64,000 nucleotides of DNA from Algoriphagus boseongensis (GTDB taxonomy: Bacteria > Bacteroidota > Bacteroidia > Cytophagales > Cyclobacteriaceae), in the NCBI RefSeq assembly GCF_004362805.1, contig NZ_SNYF01000005.1, forward strand, positions 1,477,676 to 1,541,675, written 5' to 3'. Below the pieces are notes generated by a model, which did not search any database, was not told the DNA's origin, and saw only the letters and a program-made list of their open reading frames with translations. Shown one piece after another: positions 17,471 to 25,523 of this stretch (positions within the stretch are counted from its first letter, which is position 1; each line of letters opens with the position of its first letter). The translations under genes were made by a program, and so were the position numbers.

Positions 17471-18442
17471 ATGACAAGACCCAAACGACTGGCGGTGGTA
17501 ATGGATCCAATGCAATCCATAAATCCAAAAAAAGACACTAGCCTAGAGTTAATGATCGAAGCCCAAAATCGGAGTTGGGAGGTTTTTTACCTGGAAATGA
17601 AAGATCTTTTTCTTAAAAATGGTGATGCAGAAGGACTGCTTAGAAAGGTAAAGCTTTTTAAAGATCAACAACCTTGGTTTGAAGAAGTAGCTACGTCCTA
17701 TGAAAAGCTATCCGACATCGATGTGATTTTAATGCGCAAGGATCCTCCTTTCGACATCGAATACATCATGGCCACCTACATTCTGGAAAAAGCAGAAGAG
17801 AGCGGCGCTTGGGTAATCAACAAACCTTCTTCTATTCGAGATGTAAATGAAAAAGTTTTCACAGCTTGGTTTCCCCAATGTTGTCCTTCGGGATTGATGA
17901 CCAGATCCATTGCTGAAGTCAGGAAATTCCTTACCCACCATAAGAAGATTGTGGTAAAACCAACTCATAAAATGGGCGGGCAATCCATTTTTATATTAAC
18001 TGAAGGAGATCCTAATACCCAAGTGATTTTAGAGGAAATTACTCAAAGAGGAACTGTTTTCATTGTTGCTCAAGCCTACATTCCTGAAATCAAAACTCAG
18101 GGAGACAAAAGAATCATTCTTATAGATGGAGAACCAGTCCCCTATGGAATTGCCAGAATTCCAGAAGGAGATGACCATAGAGGCAACTTGGCTGTAGGAG
18201 CATCTGCAAAAGGGTTTCCATTAAGCGAGAGAGATTTATGGATTTGTGATCAAATCAAACCTACCTTGAAAAAAAAGGGGCTCTTCTTTGTAGGGATAGA
18301 TGTCATAGGTGAGTTTATGACTGAAATAAATGTCACCAGCCCAACAGGAATTAAAGAAATAGACAAATTCCATGGAACGCACATTGCGTCTTTGTTCTGG
18401 GAAAAAGTTGAGGAAAAATTAAAAAAAAGGGCAGATGCTTAG
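17471..18442 (+). CDS. gshB: Glutathione synthetase
   Basis: A 323-residue ATP-grasp enzyme joining gamma-glutamylcysteine and glycine. It aligns with proteobacterial GshB throughout: AVVMDPMQSINPKKDTS at the start, DVILMRKDPPFD (about 85-96), GAWVINKPSSIRDVNEK, KPTHKMGGQSIFIL (ATP-grasp loop), RIILIDGEPVPYGIARIP and the end motif EINVTSPTGIKEID with the metal/ADP-binding Asn. The length is that of the family. The gene overlaps the following DNase II gene by 8 bp, so translation is probably coupled. Together with the GCS2-type ligase at 19505 it gives a complete glutathione pathway, which is unusual for Bacteroidota, where bacillithiol-type thiols are the more common expectation. Confidence 0.95.
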   Translation: MTRPKRLAVVMDPMQSINPKKDTSLELMIEAQNRSWEVFYLEMKDLFLKNGDAEGLLRKVKLFKDQQPWFEEVATSYEKLSDIDVILMRKDPPFDIEYIMATYILEKAEESGAWVINKPSSIRDVNEKVFTAWFPQCCPSGLMTRSIAEVRKFLTHHKKIVVKPTHKMGGQSIFILTEGDPNTQVILEEITQRGTVFIVAQAYIPEIKTQGDKRIILIDGEPVPYGIARIPEGDDHRGNLAVGASAKGFPLSERDLWICDQIKPTLKKKGLFFVGIDVIGEFMTEINVTSPTGIKEIDKFHGTHIASLFWEKVEEKLKKRADA

Positions 18443-19499
18443 TCCCCTCAGCAATCAGGAAGGGAACCCTGTAGATTGGTGGTTTATTTACAAGCTCCCA
18501 ATGAAAGTTGGGCCAAAAAAAGATTCTTCAGGGTTTGAATTTTTATATCTAGATTCATCCGGTAAGGAAATTGAATTCTCAAAAATTGGCCTGGACCACC
18601 CTGAGTCTGCCTTGGGACTGACCTTGGAAAAGATTTTTTCCGATGAAAAGGAAATTGGCTACGTGGCATGGAATGATGAAATCCCTCCCACACCAAAAAA
18701 TCCGGATCCAAAAAATTTGAATTCAAAGGGGCATAGCAAGGGAGTTTTAGCTTTTTCACCCAATACAAATTCTGGACTTTACTTGCTTCATTCTACTCCT
18801 AGGTTTCCGGAAATCGGAAAATCAGTGCTTCCTGAGAACGAACGAAAGTTTGGACAAACCTACATCTGCATAAGTCTTGAATTTGATGAAATCAGCAAGT
18901 TGGCTGATGTTATTCAAACCCATATTCAAGGGCAAGTTTATGCATCCAATTTACTTGGAATCGACAAAAATCATCCTTTGGTCAACCTAGTTGAAAACTC
19001 CAATAACTTAGAAGAGCCAACTCCTTCTGTGTTGGATTTAAAAAGCAAAAAGGAAGTTCAATTCAAGCATATTTCGAAAAGTAAAAAATGGAGCGAGCCG
19101 GATAAAGTGGACTCCAATGGCAAAGATTATTGGAAAGATTTAGTCGGACCTACTTTAGACTGTGATTTGGATGTAGAAACCTGGAGACGGGGAATGGTCT
19201 TTGGAGACCAAGATGAAAAGGATTCCAAAACCACGGAAGACATTGTAGATATTGATCTATCCAAGGCTGGGTTCCCTGGTTTCTCTTGGACTTTTGACCA
19301 AGACCATTCCAAATGGGGATTTTCCTGCGACAATAAATCATTTTGGGTAGTTATTGCTGATATTAATAGGCAAGTAAGCCAAGATAAACGGGGAGGCGGA
19401 GGACTTGCGTTTCAAAATTCCACGCTGAAGAATTTCTTTGAAGCGATTACTCAGGTTGAAAAAAAATTTGAAAAAGATATCCATAAGGATAATCCCTGA
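18435..19499 (+). CDS. DNase II family nuclease (deoxyribonuclease II, PLD-like HxK motifs)
   Basis: A 354-residue protein with the marks of eukaryotic lysosomal DNase II: an N-terminal VDWWFIYKLP, a first active-site HxK in KGHSKGVLAF (H100, K102) followed by GLYLLHSTPRFP, FGQTYICISL, SKSKKW...DYWKDLV, and a second HxK in DHSKWGFS (H291, K293) followed by IADINRQ and RGGGGLAF. The two HxK motifs form one PLD-like active site that cuts DNA without metal. Unlike animal enzymes it has no signal peptide, so it seems cytoplasmic and would need control. It overlaps gshB by 8 bp and is followed by gshA after 5 bp. Bacterial homologues exist but are rare; the role here is unknown. Confidence 0.88.
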   Translation: MLSPLSNQEGNPVDWWFIYKLPMKVGPKKDSSGFEFLYLDSSGKEIEFSKIGLDHPESALGLTLEKIFSDEKEIGYVAWNDEIPPTPKNPDPKNLNSKGHSKGVLAFSPNTNSGLYLLHSTPRFPEIGKSVLPENERKFGQTYICISLEFDEISKLADVIQTHIQGQVYASNLLGIDKNHPLVNLVENSNNLEEPTPSVLDLKSKKEVQFKHISKSKKWSEPDKVDSNGKDYWKDLVGPTLDCDLDVETWRRGMVFGDQDEKDSKTTEDIVDIDLSKAGFPGFSWTFDQDHSKWGFSCDNKSFWVVIADINRQVSQDKRGGGGLAFQNSTLKNFFEAITQVEKKFEKDIHKDNP

Positions 19500-19504
19500 A
19501 TTTT

Positions 19505-20863
19505 ATGGATTACAAAAAGTCTTCAAAACTCACAGAATCTGATTTTCGGGATTTCATCCAAACTAATCTATTTGAGCCCAAGATATGGGATACCAAAATT
19601 TCTGAAAAATCTCCCGGAAGGATTGGGTTAGAACAGGAGGCTTTTGTTTGGGAAACCCCATCAGACTCCCCTATTCCAAAAAAAATCATACCTCTGTATT
19701 ATGGCCAAAATGATTTTTCGAGCCTTTTACTGAAAATGAGTTTAGAAAAAGGAGGCCAAACCCATCTTTTTGAAAGCATGGTGGGACTCAAACCAGATCG
19801 AATAACATTTCCTTCTGGGGACAATTTTCAATTTGAGCCTGGAGGACAGGTAGAAATAGCAACTTCCCCCTGTGAAAGTCTAATTGAAGTCCAAAATCAA
19901 TTGGAAGCAATGCAATCAATTTTGGATGAAGTTGGAATCAAAAACCAAATAGGATTTGGGCAATTTGGAACCTTGCCTTGGTTTTCCGGCGAAGAAATAG
20001 GACTTCAACTTCCCAAGCCAAGATACCGACAGTTACAGAATTACTTTAATTCTTTAAATCCGAATGGACAAAGAATGATGCTTCAAACCTGTTCCCAGCA
20101 TATCAATATTGACTTGGGAGAAAATGAGGAAGTTCAGGTCCGGCGAATGGTAGTAGCTCAGGCTTTAGCTCCATTTTTAACGGCAGTATTTGCAAACTCA
20201 TCTCATTTGGAGGGAAAATTTACAGGTAAAAAATCCTATCGCAGTGTTCTTTGGAGAACCTTGGACTCCCGACGAAGCGGATTTTGGATGCCTCAAAATG
20301 AGATAAGCAAGAATGATTTAATAGATTCTTATACCAAATTTGCTCTAAATGCTCCATTGATTCACCTAAAGAAATGGGATCAAGAATATTTTGGCGGAAA
20401 ATTCACCATGAAGTATTGGATTAATAATCCTATTCTTGGCCTTTATCCCAGCTTGGAAGATTTTGAATATCACTTGACCTTGCTTTTTCCCCAGGTTAGG
20501 ATGAAAGGATTTTTAGAAATTAGAGCTACTGATGCTCTTCCCAGAAAGTGGCAAATGGTTCCTTCGTCCTTTATTTCTGGAATTTTGTATTTTCCAAGCT
20601 CACTTCAAAAAACCTATGATCTCTTAATCAATCACTTGCATCAGCTAGAAGATTTTCAAGATTTGGCAAGCGATGGACTTGACAATCCAGAGATTTTTAA
20701 GATGACTTTGAAACTATCAGAATGGGCTTTGGAAGGGTTTGAATCCCTTCCATCTTCTTTCAGATCCAATCAACAAGTAGAACTTCTTCGGCAATACCTA
20801 GAAAACTTAACCTGGAAAAAAATAACACCGGCAGATTTATTTTTAAGCTCACTTAATGAATAA
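19505..20863 (+). CDS. gshA: Glutamate-cysteine ligase, GCS2 family
   Basis: A 452-residue enzyme for the first step of glutathione synthesis (ATP-dependent joining of Glu and Cys). The GCS2-family signatures are GRIGLEQEAFVWE (about 39-51), FEPGGQVEIATSPCESL (about 117-133), GFGQFGTLPWF, MMLQTCSQHINIDLG and FLEIRATDALPRKWQM. It is of the plant/alpha-proteobacterial and actinobacterial EgtA type, not the E. coli GshA type. It starts with ATG five bases after the DNase II gene. Because EgtA uses the same chemistry for ergothioneine, the GshB gene two places upstream is the reason for choosing glutathione. Confidence 0.9.
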   Translation: MDYKKSSKLTESDFRDFIQTNLFEPKIWDTKISEKSPGRIGLEQEAFVWETPSDSPIPKKIIPLYYGQNDFSSLLLKMSLEKGGQTHLFESMVGLKPDRITFPSGDNFQFEPGGQVEIATSPCESLIEVQNQLEAMQSILDEVGIKNQIGFGQFGTLPWFSGEEIGLQLPKPRYRQLQNYFNSLNPNGQRMMLQTCSQHINIDLGENEEVQVRRMVVAQALAPFLTAVFANSSHLEGKFTGKKSYRSVLWRTLDSRRSGFWMPQNEISKNDLIDSYTKFALNAPLIHLKKWDQEYFGGKFTMKYWINNPILGLYPSLEDFEYHLTLLFPQVRMKGFLEIRATDALPRKWQMVPSSFISGILYFPSSLQKTYDLLINHLHQLEDFQDLASDGLDNPEIFKMTLKLSEWALEGFESLPSSFRSNQQVELLRQYLENLTWKKITPADLFLSSLNE

Positions 20864-20924
20864 CCTATTGATTTTCTGATATTTTGACTATCTTATTGGA
20901 TCTACATTTTAACCTAAACTTAGC

Positions 20925-21674
20925 ATGACTCCTACTCCTCTCCAACAAGTCATTCCAAAAATTAAATCATGTAATCTTCTCCCTATTGTAGTTTTTGATT
21001 TGGATGACACCCTTTACTCTACAGCTCGAAGAAATTTGATTATTATCCAAAATTTTGCCGCCGACCAAGGTGATAAATACCCGGATTTTGCCGCTATTGC
21101 TAGTAGTATTACACTGAAAGACATGAATTGGAGTGTAAGTTTGGCACTCACCAATGCTGGGCTTGATCCCAAAAGTCCATCCTTGGCTGCTTTTCTTATT
21201 TATTGGGGCAATACTTTTTTCACCAATGATTATGTTCAATTAGACCTTCCTAATCCGGGAGCAGTAGCTTTTGCAAATGCCTGCCATGACGCCGGTGCGA
21301 TGATCTTTTATCTTACTGGTAGGCATGAAGGTGATCCAAGTCTCAATAATGGGATGGGGCAAGGAACTACACTTTCTTTCACAGAAAGAGGCTTCCCATA
21401 TTGGCAAGGACGGTGTGAGCTTAACCTGAAAATCAATAAATCCGAAAAAGACGTGGATTATAAAAACAGGGTAATTACATCCATAAATTCCCTTAAAGGC
21501 GAGGTCATCGCAACATTTGATAATGAGCCCGCCAACTCTGTTTTATACTCCCAAAAATTCCCAAATGCACTTAATTTCTGGATGAAGACTACCTGGAATC
21601 CTGATGATAAGGCTCCCACGGATAATCTTTTAATAATTACTGATTTTTTGGATTGGAATATCGAAAGCGCTTAA
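20925..21674 (+). CDS. HAD-superfamily phosphatase-like protein
   Basis: A 249-residue soluble protein with the HAD motifs in order: motif I IVVFDLDDTLYST (nucleophile and acid Asp about residues 25 and 27), motif II FYLTGRHEGD (Thr about 128), a Lys in the DVDYKNRVI region, and motif III-like VIATFDNEPANS. It resembles HAD proteins that act on nucleotides or phosphoesters and that carry an alpha-helical cap between motifs I and II. The substrate is unknown. It is the seventh gene of the glutathione/DNase II operon, 61 bp after gshA and 11 bp before the last gene. Dephosphorylation of a nucleotide end product of the DNase or cyclase would be conceivable but is not shown. Confidence 0.8.
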   Translation: MTPTPLQQVIPKIKSCNLLPIVVFDLDDTLYSTARRNLIIIQNFAADQGDKYPDFAAIASSITLKDMNWSVSLALTNAGLDPKSPSLAAFLIYWGNTFFTNDYVQLDLPNPGAVAFANACHDAGAMIFYLTGRHEGDPSLNNGMGQGTTLSFTERGFPYWQGRCELNLKINKSEKDVDYKNRVITSINSLKGEVIATFDNEPANSVLYSQKFPNALNFWMKTTWNPDDKAPTDNLLIITDFLDWNIESA

Positions 21675-21685
21675 AAACAGGCACT

Positions 21686-22996
21686 ATGGAAACAATTACC
21701 TATACACTTGGAGATGCTAAAGACTTGGATCAACTTTTTCCTGATGCCAAGTATGCAGACCATAATTTAATGTTTCAAGACACCACGGATGTTATCCGGC
21801 ATTACACCAAAAACTCTATTCATGCAGACGGGATCGAGGGGGATATTGAGGTCAAAGTTTCTCTAAAAAAGGGAAAATATCAGATCGAAATTCTGGGATA
21901 CTATGATCTTATTCAAATGGAAAAGTTTAAGAAGAGACACCAACAAATCTTCAGTTCCGGATATGCTTTTAAGGCAATTCGAGGAAAGGAATTGATGGAG
22001 GAGTTTGGGGTATGGAATCCTATGGAAGGCTATCCGGTAAATTGGAATCCTATGGACGGGAAGTCAAAATGGACGCTTTTCCCACCTTTAGGCTTAAATG
22101 TAATGGGCCAAAAAGGGATGCTCTTGCTACACTATCCCCCATGGGCAGTACTTCAAGCAGGAACATTTGACAATGCCATGACCATGCAACGATGGAGTAG
22201 GCTATTAGTCCAAGCGGGGATTCCTGAAAATGAAATTAGCCGATACAAAACCTTCATCGATGTTAATCCGGTTGCTGCCCCAGGCTCAGGGGAAAGTGAA
22301 TATCCAAATGATTATATGCCCATCATGATGGCAAAAGCATTTTTTGACGGACCTTCAGATCGGGACTATATCAAATCCATGATGGAGCTTTATCTTACTC
22401 CGCCGGATTGGCCAGATGAGAATAAATACACTCTCCCAATATTGATTGGTGGTTCTCCACTTTATGACCCACAGTCTCCTGGATGGTTTAGAACTACTTA
22501 CACCGATATTCTCCCTCAAGATGCAAATGGGATTCCTCAGGTAAATGTGCTACAGGCAGGAAAATTCAGAGTTTATCCTCACTCGAAGCGTGAAACTCCT
22601 TACTTAATAGTGAATCACATGATTGCTGCAAGCGTAACCGGGCGCTGTACAAATAATCCAGCCGTAATGCCTGATATCAGACTTTATGAGGCTCAAGATT
22701 TGGTAGCAGCTACATTTTTGAAGATTTACAAAGACAATCCAAATTTGGATCCATTAGCAGTACGGGCAGCCGCCTGCAATCGTTGGTTCGGAAATACTGA
22801 CGGAAAAGGAGCTCCAACCCCTGCAGATGATCGGGATAAATTAATCCTTTGTGCTTTGGCCCAAATGGATTTATTCTTTGCACATGATCCAAAACCACAT
22901 CCGAAATACACTTTTGAGGAGGCTATGGAAAGATGCCAAAAAGCAAAGGACGAAGGAAATCCTTGCTGTCCAGACATCAAGCCTGATGACAGATAA
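21686..22996 (+). CDS. Unrecognised cytoplasmic protein with clustered C-terminal cysteines
   Basis: A 436-residue protein for which I recognise no family. ATG at 21686 was chosen because the in-frame start at 21653 lies inside the HAD gene. It has no signal peptide or membrane segment. The middle is rich in Pro, Trp and Tyr (GVWNPMEGYPVNWNPMDGK, LLLHYPPWAVLQAG, GGSPLYDPQSPGWFR). The C-terminal third contains HMIAASVTGRC, AAACNRWFG, LILCALAQMD and the end AMERCQKAKDEGNPCC, six or more Cys that could bind a metal or cluster or be glutathionylated. It is the last gene of the operon, followed by a bidirectional terminator at 23062. Confidence 0.7.
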   Translation: METITYTLGDAKDLDQLFPDAKYADHNLMFQDTTDVIRHYTKNSIHADGIEGDIEVKVSLKKGKYQIEILGYYDLIQMEKFKKRHQQIFSSGYAFKAIRGKELMEEFGVWNPMEGYPVNWNPMDGKSKWTLFPPLGLNVMGQKGMLLLHYPPWAVLQAGTFDNAMTMQRWSRLLVQAGIPENEISRYKTFIDVNPVAAPGSGESEYPNDYMPIMMAKAFFDGPSDRDYIKSMMELYLTPPDWPDENKYTLPILIGGSPLYDPQSPGWFRTTYTDILPQDANGIPQVNVLQAGKFRVYPHSKRETPYLIVNHMIAASVTGRCTNNPAVMPDIRLYEAQDLVAATFLKIYKDNPNLDPLAVRAAACNRWFGNTDGKGAPTPADDRDKLILCALAQMDLFFAHDPKPHPKYTFEEAMERCQKAKDEGNPCCPDIKPDDR

Positions 22997-23061
22997 TTCT
23001 AGGGTAGATCAATTTCCATAGAAATAAAATTTCAATCTAAAATTTGTGAAGTCATATAAAG

Positions 23062-23095
23062 AAAAAAGGTATAGTTGTGGACTATACCTTTTTTT
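23062..23095. terminator. Bidirectional terminator between the operon and tRNA-Pro
   Basis: GGTATAGT (23068-23075) and ACTATACC (23081-23088) enclose a 5-nt loop. An A run precedes and a T run follows, so it works for the plus-strand operon and for the minus-strand tRNA. Confidence 0.85.
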
Positions 23096-23096
23096 G

Positions 23097-23171
23097 TCGG
23101 GGTGACAGGATTTGAACCTGCGACCACACGCCCCCCAGACGTGTACGCTAACCGGACTGCGCCACACCCCG
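23097..23171 (-). tRNA. tRNA-Pro (anticodon GGG)
   Basis: On the minus strand the acceptor arms CGGGGTG (23171-23165) and CACCCCG (23104-23098) pair fully. The T arm reads GCAGGTTCAAATCCTGT. The anticodon arm is CACGT-CTGGGGG-GCGTG with GGG in the centre of the 7-nt loop. Position 73 is A and CCA is not encoded. Confidence 0.95.
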
Positions 23172-23263
23172 ATATGGGATGCGAAATTAAACTTTTTGGT
23201 AGTTTTCCCCAGAAAAATCAGAATTTTTAGGCTTCAAAAAATGATACTCATTTTTCAACAAAT

Positions 23264-23512
23264 TCAAATTTCCTGAGAGGATTCTTTATTCTTGGAAGAG
23301 AAGATAATGGCCTGGGAAATCCCTGAGCAGCATTTGGCACAAAGCGCAGCTTTGGGATTCTTTTGGGAAGCTACGCGTAAGGCTTCTTTTCCATTATTGA
23401 AGGGACCCAGGTAATCCCGATTAATTGATTCGGGAATTAGTTCACATTCCTTGTCGTGAATCTCAAACAGCCCCTCCGCATTTGGCAAGGAAGATAGATA
23501 AAAGAATTTCAT
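23264..23512 (-). CDS. Small conserved protein with C-terminal CxxCC
   Basis: An 82-residue protein. I use the ATG at 23512 (MKFFYLSSLPNAEGL) because a longer frame to 23563 begins with unrelated residues. The pattern FEIHDKECELIPESINRDYLGPF...EALRVASQKNPKAALCAKCC is one I associate with small Bacteroidota proteins of unknown function: a conserved His-Cys pair and a C-terminal CxxCC that could bind zinc. The last ten residues are polar. It lies alone between tRNA-Pro and a short conserved gene at 23795. Confidence 0.7.
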   Translation of the reverse strand: MKFFYLSSLPNAEGLFEIHDKECELIPESINRDYLGPFNNGKEALRVASQKNPKAALCAKCCSGISQAIIFSSKNKESSQEI

Positions 23513-23701
23513 AGTATAAAAGGTCTTAGAGCAAAAGTAACCAGAAGCCCAAAGCCAAAACATACCCTATATTGGGTATTTTTGGGGCATTTAATTGACT
23601 TTTTCATTGGAAAAAGATGAATTTTGAATTTGAAACCTATAACCGTTTCATTTTTTTTCACCAATGCAAAAAAAAATCTGTATAGCTGCGTAAAAATTTA
23701 A

Positions 23702-23818
23702 TCAGCTTGCGGTTTCCTCGAATTCGAGATCAAGGCCTTGGCAGACGGAGATTATGTAGAAAGGCTGAATTTTATTTTAAAGCCCCTACCCGAATCAGAC
23801 CAAAAATCGAAGGACTAA
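23702..23818 (+). pseudogene. Possible C-terminal remnant of a lost gene
   Basis: After an in-frame stop (23699-23701), 38 sense codons run to TAA at 23816 with no start codon near the beginning. The translation has a protein-like character (FLEFEIKALADGDYVERL, then NFILKPLPESDQKSKD) and normal local codon use. It may be the tail of a gene removed by deletion, or simply chance. Its end overlaps the convergent gene at 23795 by 24 bp. The rest of 23519-23700 shows nothing else. Confidence 0.3.
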
Positions 23819-24073
23819 TTCCTTCCACTCCTCATCGAGACTGATGGTAGGTATCTTCTCCCCTGCTCTGCGATACCAATAGTCCGCATTCCAGCTATCT
23901 CCTTCTTTGCGATGCAGATATGCATGTACCCTAGCTGCAGTACGAGATTCTAAATGATCGACCTGATCGTGGGCACTTTTCCAGTCACCTTTTCCATCGT
24001 ACCACAGGGCTAATAACTCCGGGGAGAAATCGGATTCTGGGTGGTTTAATTTTTTGAATTCCTCGAAACTCAT
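23795..24073 (-). CDS. Small conserved protein (92 aa)
   Basis: A 92-residue acidic-basic soluble protein. The core LLALWYDGKGDWKSAHDQVDHLES...AARVHAYLHRKEGDSWNADYWYRRAG is a sequence that I recall as a widely conserved small protein in Bacteroidota and Proteobacteria without assigned function; the two helices with conserved Trp and His resemble a TPR-like hairpin. There are no membrane or export signals. It starts at ATG 24073 and stands alone, divergent from the DM13 operon at 24183. Confidence 0.75.
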   Translation of the reverse strand: MSFEEFKKLNHPESDFSPELLALWYDGKGDWKSAHDQVDHLESRTAARVHAYLHRKEGDSWNADYWYRRAGEKIPTISLDEEWKELVLRFLV

Positions 24074-24116
24074 TCCTTAATGAATTATTTGGTCCTAAAA
24101 TAAAGCTTTATTTTTT

Positions 24117-24151
24117 CGTGAACTTTTCGTGATAGTCTAAGGCGATTTTTG
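24117..24151 (+). promoter_or_regulatory. Promoter of DM13 operon with 11-bp-spaced CGTGA direct repeats
   Basis: CGTGA occurs at 24117-24121 and 24128-24132, 11 bp apart, on the same strand, as is usual for OmpR-family regulator sites. A GATTTTTG (24144-24151), one base off the TAnnTTTG box, follows 11 bp later, so the repeats would cover the -33 region. The matching repeat pair lies upstream of the OmpR-type gene at 28919. Confidence 0.5.
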
Positions 24152-24182
24152 AATTATACAAACAACCAAAACTCTAACTATC

Positions 24183-24632
24183 ATGAAAAAAGTACTGTTT
24201 CTATTCTATGTCGCCTTTTTAGGCTTAGTCTCTTGTTCTGATGATACAGAACCGGTAGTAATTGATCCTACTGTTCCTTCGGGATCACTTTCTGTACAGC
24301 GAATGGGATCTTTCGTAGATCAAAATGGAGCTGGTTCCACTGGTTCCGCCAATTTGGGTGTAGACACCAAAGGCAAAGAGTTTTTATCCTTCAGTTCATC
24401 TTTCAACACCGCTTTGGCCACGGGAACTGTCACTGTTTTCCTTTCCACCTCAGCCACTTTTACACCAGATCCAGCGAATGGGAATCCAAACTTATTAGCC
24501 TTGGGGCCAGTTAGGAAAGCAGGAGAAAATTTCTTCGCCATTCCAACTGGAGCCTCTACCAGCAAATACACACACGTGATTTTATGGTGCGGTTCGGTAG
24601 GAATCCCTTTTGGAAACGCCAGACTTCAATAA
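24183..24632 (+). CDS. DM13-like domain lipoprotein (first of two paralogues)
   Basis: A 149-residue lipoprotein: the signal peptide ends in LGLVSCSD with the lipobox Cys at about residue 19. The mature part (SANLGVDTKGKEFLSFSSSFNT, TGTVTVFLSTS, YTHVILWCGSVGIPFGNARL) fits the DM13 fold, with its single conserved Cys near the C-terminus that in this family is proposed to take part in electron transfer. It is a clear paralogue of the protein at 26144, sharing the ending ILWCG-x-x-x-IPFG. It is the first gene of a four-gene operon; the next ATG follows the stop directly. It is likely anchored in the outer membrane or periplasm. Confidence 0.8.
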   Translation: MKKVLFLFYVAFLGLVSCSDDTEPVVIDPTVPSGSLSVQRMGSFVDQNGAGSTGSANLGVDTKGKEFLSFSSSFNTALATGTVTVFLSTSATFTPDPANGNPNLLALGPVRKAGENFFAIPTGASTSKYTHVILWCGSVGIPFGNARLQ

Positions 24633-25523
24633 ATGATGAATCAATTTCAACTTATCCAAAAGTCCGGGATTATTCTTGGACTTTTGGCTATCCTAAGCCC
24701 TTTCTCCATTCAAGCCCAAAGCGGATGGACTAAAGCCAAAAAAGAGGGATTCTACCAACTCAGCTTTAATAGATTCTCCTCGGACGACTATTTTACTTTG
24801 GAAGGAGAAAAATTAAAAACCAATCAATTCACACAGAATTCACTTGTTTTTTATGGGGAATATGGGCTTACAGATAAGTTAACCGTGATAGCAAATTGGC
24901 CGCTTCAGGTTTGGAACGGATTTTCTTCCACCGAGACGGTCAGCGGGTTGGGAGATTTGAGACTGGAATTCAAGCAAGCGCTTTTGAAAAAATACGTGCC
25001 TCTTTCCATTTCTGTTGCGCCAGAGTTTCCGATTGGCAAAGCCAACAACTTTGCACAAAGCAAACTCAATGACTTTGAATCCATCAATTTGCCTTCTGGA
25101 GATGGTGAGTTTAATGTGTGGACTACATTGGCTACTTCCTTTTCCTTACCGAATGCTCCACTCTACGGGAATTTATTCGGTTCCTATAACTACAGGACTT
25201 CCTATCAGGATATCAGTTTTACCAATCAAATCGGTTTAGGAGTAGAATTGGGATATAAAATCGCTGATCTGGTTTGGATCAACAGCCGAATTAATGCCTT
25301 GACCTCTACCCAAGATGTACCCGTAGCAACAGACTTTGTAAGAGGAGACGGGACAGAATATACCAGCTATAGCTTTGGAGCTTCGGCGCCCCTATTCAAA
25401 GGAATCCACCTTTCTTTGAATTATCGTAATTATGCTGACTTCCTTTTTGAAAGAAAAAACCTCTATTCAGCGGGTACTTTCTCTTTGGGATTTTATTACG
25501 AACGAAAACCCAAGCAACCATGA
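24633..25523 (+). CDS. Outer-membrane beta-barrel protein (XagA-like/transporter-like)
   Basis: A 296-residue protein with a signal peptide (about 1-29, ending SIQAQ). The mature part is made of amphipathic strands typical of a 12- to 14-stranded barrel (LVFYGEYGLTDKLTVIANWPL, GLGDLRLEFKQALL, FNVWTTLATSFSL, YSAGTFSLGFYYERK). It resembles barrels annotated as XagA-like or phenol-pathway transporter-like, without certainty. It starts right after the DM13 lipoprotein stop and its own stop overlaps the next ATG (ATGA), so it is translationally coupled. Barrel plus DM13 lipoproteins suggests a surface-exposed redox or adhesion assembly; this is inference. Confidence 0.75.
   Translation: MMNQFQLIQKSGIILGLLAILSPFSIQAQSGWTKAKKEGFYQLSFNRFSSDDYFTLEGEKLKTNQFTQNSLVFYGEYGLTDKLTVIANWPLQVWNGFSSTETVSGLGDLRLEFKQALLKKYVPLSISVAPEFPIGKANNFAQSKLNDFESINLPSGDGEFNVWTTLATSFSLPNAPLYGNLFGSYNYRTSYQDISFTNQIGLGVELGYKIADLVWINSRINALTSTQDVPVATDFVRGDGTEYTSYSFGASAPLFKGIHLSLNYRNYADFLFERKNLYSAGTFSLGFYYERKPKQP

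Noticed and set aside
24655..24690. AAAGTCCGGGATT resembling the regulon motif
   Set aside because: It lies inside the signal-peptide coding part of the barrel gene at 24633, and lacks the second GTCC, ACGACTG and CAnnTTTG parts at the set spacing.
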